Origin: Pseudomonas fluorescens
GTDB taxonomy: Bacteria; Pseudomonadota; Gammaproteobacteria; Pseudomonadales; Pseudomonadaceae
Reading direction: 5' to 3'
Assembly: GCF_902497875.1 (NCBI RefSeq)
Contig: NZ_CABVHY010000004.1
Location: 124,001-188,000 of the forward strand
Length of the DNA: 64,000 nt
The notes beneath the pieces were generated by a model. The model saw only the letters and a list, made by a program, of their open reading frames with translations, was not told where the DNA came from and did not search any database. The position numbers and the translations under genes are program-made. Shown piece after piece: positions 59,603-64,000 of the stretch (positions are counted from its first letter, which is position 1; each line of letters starts with the position of its first letter).

Positions 59603-61975
59603 TCAGGGTTTGGGACTGGCCAATGGAATCCCGGCAGCGCTCAACTGCTTGAGAATCTCAAACAGCAGCTCGCTCTTGGTATTGCTGACGATTCTGGGGC
59701 TGCTGACATAACCGGTGATGCTCAGGATGATGCCAGCCGGCGTCAGCTGGCTGAATCTGACAGTAGGCGCGGGCTTTTCGAGAATGCTTTCGTGTTCGGT
59801 ATAGACAGCCAGCAGCAGGTCCCGGACGTGTTCCGGATCGATATCGAAGGGAAAGGTCAGTTCCAGTGTCGCCACCCCTTGCGCACTGCCGCCCATGGTC
59901 ACGTTGCGCAGGTTCTGTGAAATCAGTTGGGAGTTGGGGACGATCACGATCGAGCGATCACTGAGTTGTATTTCCGTGGCCCTGACGTTGATCCGCCGGA
60001 TATCGCCTTCGACCCCGCTGATACTCACCAGGTCGCCCACTTTCACCGGGCGCTCGGTAAGCAGGATGATCCCGGAGACGAAATTCTTGACGATCTCCTG
60101 CAGGCCAAAACCGATCCCCACCGACAAGGCGCTGACGATCCAGGCGAGACTGTTCCACTTGATGCCGAGTGTCGACAAGCTCAGCAGGATGACCACCGCA
60201 TAACCGACGTTGCTGAACAAGGTACTCAGGGAGGCTGACATGCCCGGGTCCATATCGGTTTTAGGCAAGAACTCCCGGTCCAGCCACCGGCTCAAGGTTC
60301 GAATCAGATACACCCCTAATGCCAGGGCCAGGGCGGCGTTCAACAGGTGCGCCGGAATAATGTTCAGTTGGCGCAGCCCGCCGCCACCGAGCACCGCGAC
60401 GGTATTGTTAGCCAGTTGTCCAAGGGTGCTGCCGACTCCGCCGACGATCAGCACAATGACCGCGAGCAACAACAGCAGTGCCCTGCCCGCCCCCGACAAA
60501 ACGATCTCTGTCTGCTCCAGGCGTACGTCGCCAATGCCCAATAGCTGCTTGATTGCTTTACCACTTGAGCTGCGGGGAGAAAAAGTATTTTCACAGGTGT
60601 CTTTGTGCAATTGGGTCAGCAGATAGAAACTGGCTACAACGATATAGATCCATACCAGCTCATACGTCAGGAACCTGGCCAGAGAGGTATAGCCAATCAA
60701 CAAGGAGAACAGTGACAGAGCAACGACGATATAGGCGCCGGCAAAGAGCAGGCCAGCAAAGGTGCTACGTGCTTCAGGCGCTTCACCTGCCGCGGCCATC
60801 GCTTTGCGAACGTGACCGGTACGCACCAGCAACACTGCGATCACCAACGCGACGACCAGTGCTACCACGCCACGTCCGAAACTAATGACCTGTGTACTCA
60901 TGCCCGCCACGTTGGCCATCTGCGTCAGAGCAACCATCACCAGCATCACACCGGCCAATATCCGTGGAAACGGCTTCATGGCCAAGGCTACCGGGTCGGA
61001 AATGTCTGGCAAGCGCCAGGAGGGATGTTTCGTCGATAACAAGGCGCGACCCAGGCCAGTAATCATGGCGCAGGTGTAGACCAGCTTCTCCAGCTCGTCA
61101 GCGTAGTTCTGCAGGGTCGGCGTCGGCTGAGATTCGCGGGTAAGGGCAAAGTAGACCAGTTGATACGCACAGCCTGTGGTCAGTACCGTGGCCAGGGTCG
61201 TGGTGATTGCCAGTGAACTGCGCCGTAGCCGTCCTTCGGGCAAGCGGTGAATGCAGAACCAGGTCAGCCCGCGCTCGACCAACCTGCGTCCCAGGCTCCA
61301 TACCGCCAGGGCCGAGAGTAGCAGCAGCGCGGACCAGGTTCGTTGTCCCGGTTGCCACATGGCTTTAACCGCCGGGGCTGTCTGTTCGATGAAAATCTTG
61401 AAGCGCTGTTTATCCTCGGCATTTGGATCAAATATAGGCGACCAGAACTGGATGCCGAGAATGCTACCGGTGCGCAACACCAGTTCGGTTTCCAGCTGGC
61501 TGCGGCGGATTCCGGCGATCTGCAGAGTAAGATTGGCCGCGTTCTGCTTGATGCCTTCCAGCAGCTTCAAGTCGTTGTCCAACCGGGTTTTTTGACTACT
61601 GAGGTAGGCCCGCTGTTGCACGATATCAGGCTTTTCGATCGTCGCGCTGTCGGTGGGTGGCGGGCCTAATACGCCCAGTTGGGCTTGCAGCTGTGCCTGT
61701 TCAGGAAGCAGCGAGACTGTCAGCTTGTTGGCATCGCTGATCAGTTGCTGCACCAGGTCCTGAAGCCCGACCAACTGGTTGTAATTGGTGGTGACGGCGA
61801 CTTGCTGTTTGAGTGTGTCCAGTCGTACCTGGAGTTTTTGCAGCTCGGTAGTTGTAGTGGTTTGCTCATCGGGTACTGGGACCGGCGGCGTGTCAGCCGC
61901 AGGGAGTGGCGCCGATGTCAGGCAAAGCAGCAGGATGAAGACGGCGCGAACTATTGGTTTCAATGAACTGCACAT
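59603..61975 (-). CDS. MscS-family mechanosensitive channel, large (DUF3772) type
   Basis: A 790-residue protein with a signal peptide (residues 1-27), a periplasmic coiled region to about residue 190 (TELQKLQVRLDTLKQQVAV; DUF3772), about ten membrane segments, and the MscS core near the C-terminus: VGIGFGLQEIVKNFVSGIILLTERPVKVGD, IRRINVRATEIQLSDRSIVIVPNSQLIS. The Gly/Ala-rich pore helix is present. It protects against osmotic downshock. It stands as a single gene, leftward, after the REP pair. Confidence 0.9.
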   Translation of the reverse strand: MCSSLKPIVRAVFILLLCLTSAPLPAADTPPVPVPDEQTTTTTELQKLQVRLDTLKQQVAVTTNYNQLVGLQDLVQQLISDANKLTVSLLPEQAQLQAQLGVLGPPPTDSATIEKPDIVQQRAYLSSQKTRLDNDLKLLEGIKQNAANLTLQIAGIRRSQLETELVLRTGSILGIQFWSPIFDPNAEDKQRFKIFIEQTAPAVKAMWQPGQRTWSALLLLSALAVWSLGRRLVERGLTWFCIHRLPEGRLRRSSLAITTTLATVLTTGCAYQLVYFALTRESQPTPTLQNYADELEKLVYTCAMITGLGRALLSTKHPSWRLPDISDPVALAMKPFPRILAGVMLVMVALTQMANVAGMSTQVISFGRGVVALVVALVIAVLLVRTGHVRKAMAAAGEAPEARSTFAGLLFAGAYIVVALSLFSLLIGYTSLARFLTYELVWIYIVVASFYLLTQLHKDTCENTFSPRSSSGKAIKQLLGIGDVRLEQTEIVLSGAGRALLLLLAVIVLIVGGVGSTLGQLANNTVAVLGGGGLRQLNIIPAHLLNAALALALGVYLIRTLSRWLDREFLPKTDMDPGMSASLSTLFSNVGYAVVILLSLSTLGIKWNSLAWIVSALSVGIGFGLQEIVKNFVSGIILLTERPVKVGDLVSISGVEGDIRRINVRATEIQLSDRSIVIVPNSQLISQNLRNVTMGGSAQGVATLELTFPFDIDPEHVRDLLLAVYTEHESILEKPAPTVRFSQLTPAGIILSITGYVSSPRIVSNTKSELLFEILKQLSAAGIPLASPKP

Positions 61976-62212
61976 AGGAGGGCCAGCCCTTTGTTTTACT
62001 CGCCTTGTCCCTGGGCCACTGGATGAACCGGTCTAACGAATAGACAACAAGCCTCGAGTGGTGACGAGGCGAATCAGGGGCCACCTCGTTAAACGCAATG
62101 GGATGAGTCTAGGCGACGATCGCGAAAAATGTGGGAACGGCGCTGCGGCGATCCGACTTGCCCGCGATACAGGCCTGACAGCCGGCCTGTTTGTGTGGGT
62201 TACGCATTCCCC

Positions 62213-62310
62213 TGTAGGAGCTGCCGCAGGCTGCGATCTTTTGATCTTCGCTGACATCTCTGGGGTTGCCCTGTCCCTGGAAAAGATCGCAGGCTCCGCC
62301 AGCTCCTACG
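62213..62310. repeat. Pseudomonas REP pair (REPIN)
   Basis: tgtaggagctgccgcaggct continues into gcgatcttttgatctt (62213-62250) and is mirrored by aaaagatcgcaggctccgcc then agctcctacg (62281-62310). These are the typical P. putida/fluorescens REP sequences in inverted orientation with a 30-base spacer. Such pairs are moved by RAYT transposases encoded elsewhere and often lie between genes. Confidence 0.88.
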
Positions 62311-62358
62311 CCGACCGCGTGCACGTGCCATTTCGTGTGTGTCTGCAATCGCCCAATA

Positions 62359-62907
62359 TCAGAAGTTCGCCGGCGTATTCGCGCTGATAATCTCGGCCTC
62401 ATCCTGCCCGATATTACGAAAGCGGTGAGGCAAGGTCGTCGGGAAGTAGTAGCCATCACCGGCATTGAGAATGCTGACCTGCCCATCAATCGTCAGTTCG
62501 ACAGTGCCACGGGTCACCAGCCCGCACTCCTCGCCTTCGGCATGGACAATGGGGTCCTCGCCGGAGCTCGCCCCGGGTGCGTACTGCTCACGCAGAAAGC
62601 GCATCTGCCGGCTTGGCACGACCGCGCCTACCAGCAGCAGGCGCACGCCATGACGGCCCAGGTCAGGCTGTTCATTGGCACGGAAGACGTAACGGCCCTC
62701 TCGAGGGGGCTGGTCGAAGGTGAAGAAATCCGCCAACGACATGGGAATGCTCTCGAGCAATTTCTTCAGCGAACTGACTGATGGACTTACGCGATTCTGC
62801 TCGATCAGCGAGATTGTGGCATTGGTAACGCCGCTACGCCTGGCCAGCTCGCGCTGAGAAAGCTTATAGCTTTCGCGCACTAATTTGAGTCGTGTGCCCG
62901 TGTCCAT
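62359..62907 (-). CDS. puuR: XRE-cupin regulator, PuuR-like
   Basis: A 182-residue protein with an N-terminal helix-turn-helix (LVRESYKLSQRELARRSGVTNATISLIEQNRVSPSVSSLKKLL, residues 9-52) and a C-terminal cupin (HAEGEECGLVTRGTVELTIDG, GDGYYFPTTLPHRFRN). This is the PuuR layout: a repressor of putrescine utilisation genes. The neighbouring PuuB-like oxidase supports this. The linker between the domains is short. It may also respond to other polyamines. Confidence 0.85.
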   Translation of the reverse strand: MDTGTRLKLVRESYKLSQRELARRSGVTNATISLIEQNRVSPSVSSLKKLLESIPMSLADFFTFDQPPREGRYVFRANEQPDLGRHGVRLLLVGAVVPSRQMRFLREQYAPGASSGEDPIVHAEGEECGLVTRGTVELTIDGQVSILNAGDGYYFPTTLPHRFRNIGQDEAEIISANTPANF

Positions 62908-63056
62908 GACAGCCTTATGCGAAAAATACTCAAGGGTATTGGGGAGAGTGGACGATTGCCTGGAACGATCGCCGCGGCCCTGCCCCGGATACGTGGGAAG
63001 CCAAGTATTAAATCACGTTTGTTCGCGCAGCTCAGCAGGTTAGATAACTGACCGAC

Positions 63057-63086
63057 AAAAAGGCCGGCGCCAGTGCCCGGCCGGCC
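63057..63086 (-). terminator. rho-independent terminator of the PuuB-like gene
   Basis: On the minus strand a GC-rich hairpin (ggccgg / ccggcc, 63062-63067 with 63081-63086) is followed by a run of T, 20 bases after the oxidase stop. It separates the oxidase transcript from the puuR-like gene. Confidence 0.75.
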
Positions 63087-63104
63087 GCCGCCGGTAACCC
63101 CCGG

Positions 63105-64000
63105 CTAGACGCCGAAACGGTCGCGCAGCGAGTAATAAGCGGCGCCCATGGCAGTCAACGGAGCCTGGAAGGTCCTGCCGCCGATCATCGGCATATGCGG
63201 TAGCGAGGCAAAGGCATCAAAGCGCTCGGCATCACCGCGGATCATTTCCGAGATCAGCTTGCCCGCCAGGTGCGAACAGGTCACGCCATGCCCGCTGTAG
63301 CCCTGCATGTAGTAAGCATTCTTTTCAATGCGCCCGAATTGCGGCATGCGCGACATGGTCAGCAGGAAGTTGCCGGTCCAGCGGTAATCGACCTTCACGC
63401 CTTTGAGCTGCGGGAACGTCTTGAGGATCTTCGGCAGGATCAGCTGTTCGATGTCATCCGGCTCGCGGGCACCATAGACCACACCGCCGCCATACAGCAG
63501 GCGATTGTCGGCGGTGAGCCGGAAGTAATCGAGCAGGTAGTTACAGTCTTCGACGCAGTAGTTGTTGGCGATCAGGCTCTTGGCCACTTTCGCTGACAAC
63601 GGCTCGGTCACGACGATTTGCGAGCCGCAGGGCATGCTCTTGCGGGTCACCCGGGGGTCCAGATCCTGGTTCAGGTAGGCGTTGCCGGCAATCAGCAAGT
63701 ACTTGGCCTTCACCACGCCTTTGGCGGTCCTGACAACAATCGGCTCACCGTAGCTGATGTTGACCGCCGCCGACTGCTCGAAGATTTTCCCGCCCAGGGC
63801 AATGATCGCGGCCGCCTCGCCCAGTGCCAGGTTCAACGGATGCACGTGCCCGCCCTGCATGTCCAGCAGGCCGCCGACGTAGTTGTCCGAACCGACTTCC
63901 CGGGCAATGTCGGCGCTATCGAGCATTCGCAGTTGCTGGTTGCCGTAACGCTCCCAGGCGCCTTTCTGTTCTTCGAGACCCTTGAGTTGCTTCTTGTTGA
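63105..64000 (-). CDS. puuB: FAD-dependent oxidoreductase, PuuB-like (gamma-glutamylputrescine oxidase), partial
   Basis: The C-terminal 298 or so residues of a DAO-family flavoprotein; its N-terminal FAD-binding loop lies beyond the window edge. Visible landmarks are QLKGLEEQKGAWERYGNQQLRML at the edge, GGLLDMQGGHVHPLNLALG, YFRLTADNRLLYGGGVVYGAREPDD, the FAD contact stretch YMQGYSGHGVTCSHLAGKLISEM and a final AAYYSLRDRFGV. This matches gamma-glutamylputrescine oxidases, which oxidise glutamylated putrescine in the Puu route. Related family members oxidise other amines, so the substrate is likely but not proven. Confidence 0.83.
   Translation of the reverse strand, partial: NKKQLKGLEEQKGAWERYGNQQLRMLDSADIAREVGSDNYVGGLLDMQGGHVHPLNLALGEAAAIIALGGKIFEQSAAVNISYGEPIVVRTAKGVVKAKYLLIAGNAYLNQDLDPRVTRKSMPCGSQIVVTEPLSAKVAKSLIANNYCVEDCNYLLDYFRLTADNRLLYGGGVVYGAREPDDIEQLILPKILKTFPQLKGVKVDYRWTGNFLLTMSRMPQFGRIEKNAYYMQGYSGHGVTCSHLAGKLISEMIRGDAERFDAFASLPHMPMIGGRTFQAPLTAMGAAYYSLRDRFGV

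Noticed and set aside
1..64000. CRISPR arrays, tRNA or rRNA genes
   Set aside because: No regularly spaced repeats and no tRNA- or rRNA-like sequence were recognised while reading the window.

Overview
The window looks like Pseudomonas chromosome, P. putida/fluorescens type. The evidence is a PhaG-type transacylase beside a class II PHA synthase, a Pseudomonas-style REP pair, a near-perfect gammaproteobacterial dif site, and high-GC genes whose neighbours overlap by ATGA or GTGA. A single dif-like site at 16690-16717 suggests the window spans the replication terminus. The left third (about 1-30 kb) is a lower-GC accessory patchwork with many broken genes. The right half is compact, intact and high in GC.

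Left third. A decayed PLP-enzyme fragment and a hemerythrin-domain protein are followed by a fluoride-stress unit: fluoride riboswitch, fluC/crcB, DUF190, and a pyrophosphatase cut to its N-terminal part. Next come a DUF202 membrane protein and a BigR-like persulfide-sensor repressor with a split YeeE/YedE transporter. A dead trkH (nonsense codon plus internal deletion) follows. The arsenic island is divergent: leftward arsR-arsO-arsA, and rightward arsC-arsR-arsC-acr3(arsB)-arsH-phosphatase-gapdh. The expected last gene, arsJ, is cut after about 11 codons. Beyond the cut lie a decayed RES-domain toxin, IS1182-family debris, a frameshifted unknown gene, dif, and a dTMP-kinase-like gene.

Middle (18-30 kb). 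A leftward seven-gene operon encodes an amino-acid-type ABC importer, a D-2-hydroxyacid dehydrogenase, an RraA-like protein and an ornithine-cyclodeaminase-family enzyme; a LysR gene diverges from it. After it come tsdB-tsdA (thiosulfate dehydrogenase with its cytochrome partner), an IS66/group II intron chimera, a ParE/RelE-type toxin-antitoxin pair and a dead XRE regulator.

The most interesting part is 29.5-50.6 kb, which appears to be one regulon. An AraC-family gene at 42838 sits between two leftward operons, with a stand-alone DUF1329 gene beyond. Near-identical tandem 17-bp boxes, 21 bp apart, lie 82, 84 and 82 bp upstream of the first codon of the three leftward units, and a single box precedes the araC gene. 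Operon A encodes an RBBP9-type hydrolase, a DUF1302 outer-membrane barrel, DUF1329, a YCF48-type propeller, an MMPL/RND transporter, an acyl-CoA dehydrogenase and an acyl-CoA ligase. Operon B encodes a quinone-reductase-like enzyme, a TauD-type dioxygenase, a BKACE enzyme, an MFS transporter, a DsbA-like protein, a Rieske protein and a YeiH-type exporter. I infer a trans-envelope uptake and degradation system for a hydrophobic, acyl-chain-containing and possibly sulfonated compound. The substrate cannot be read from the sequence.

Right end (50.9-64 kb). This holds a PRPP-synthetase-like gene, an AlaX-type editing protein, phaG-phaC for medium-chain PHA made from fatty acid synthesis intermediates, an ATP/ADP-carrier-like MFS protein with an aldo/keto reductase, a large MscS channel, a REP pair, and a PuuR-like regulator beside a PuuB-like oxidase that runs off the window.
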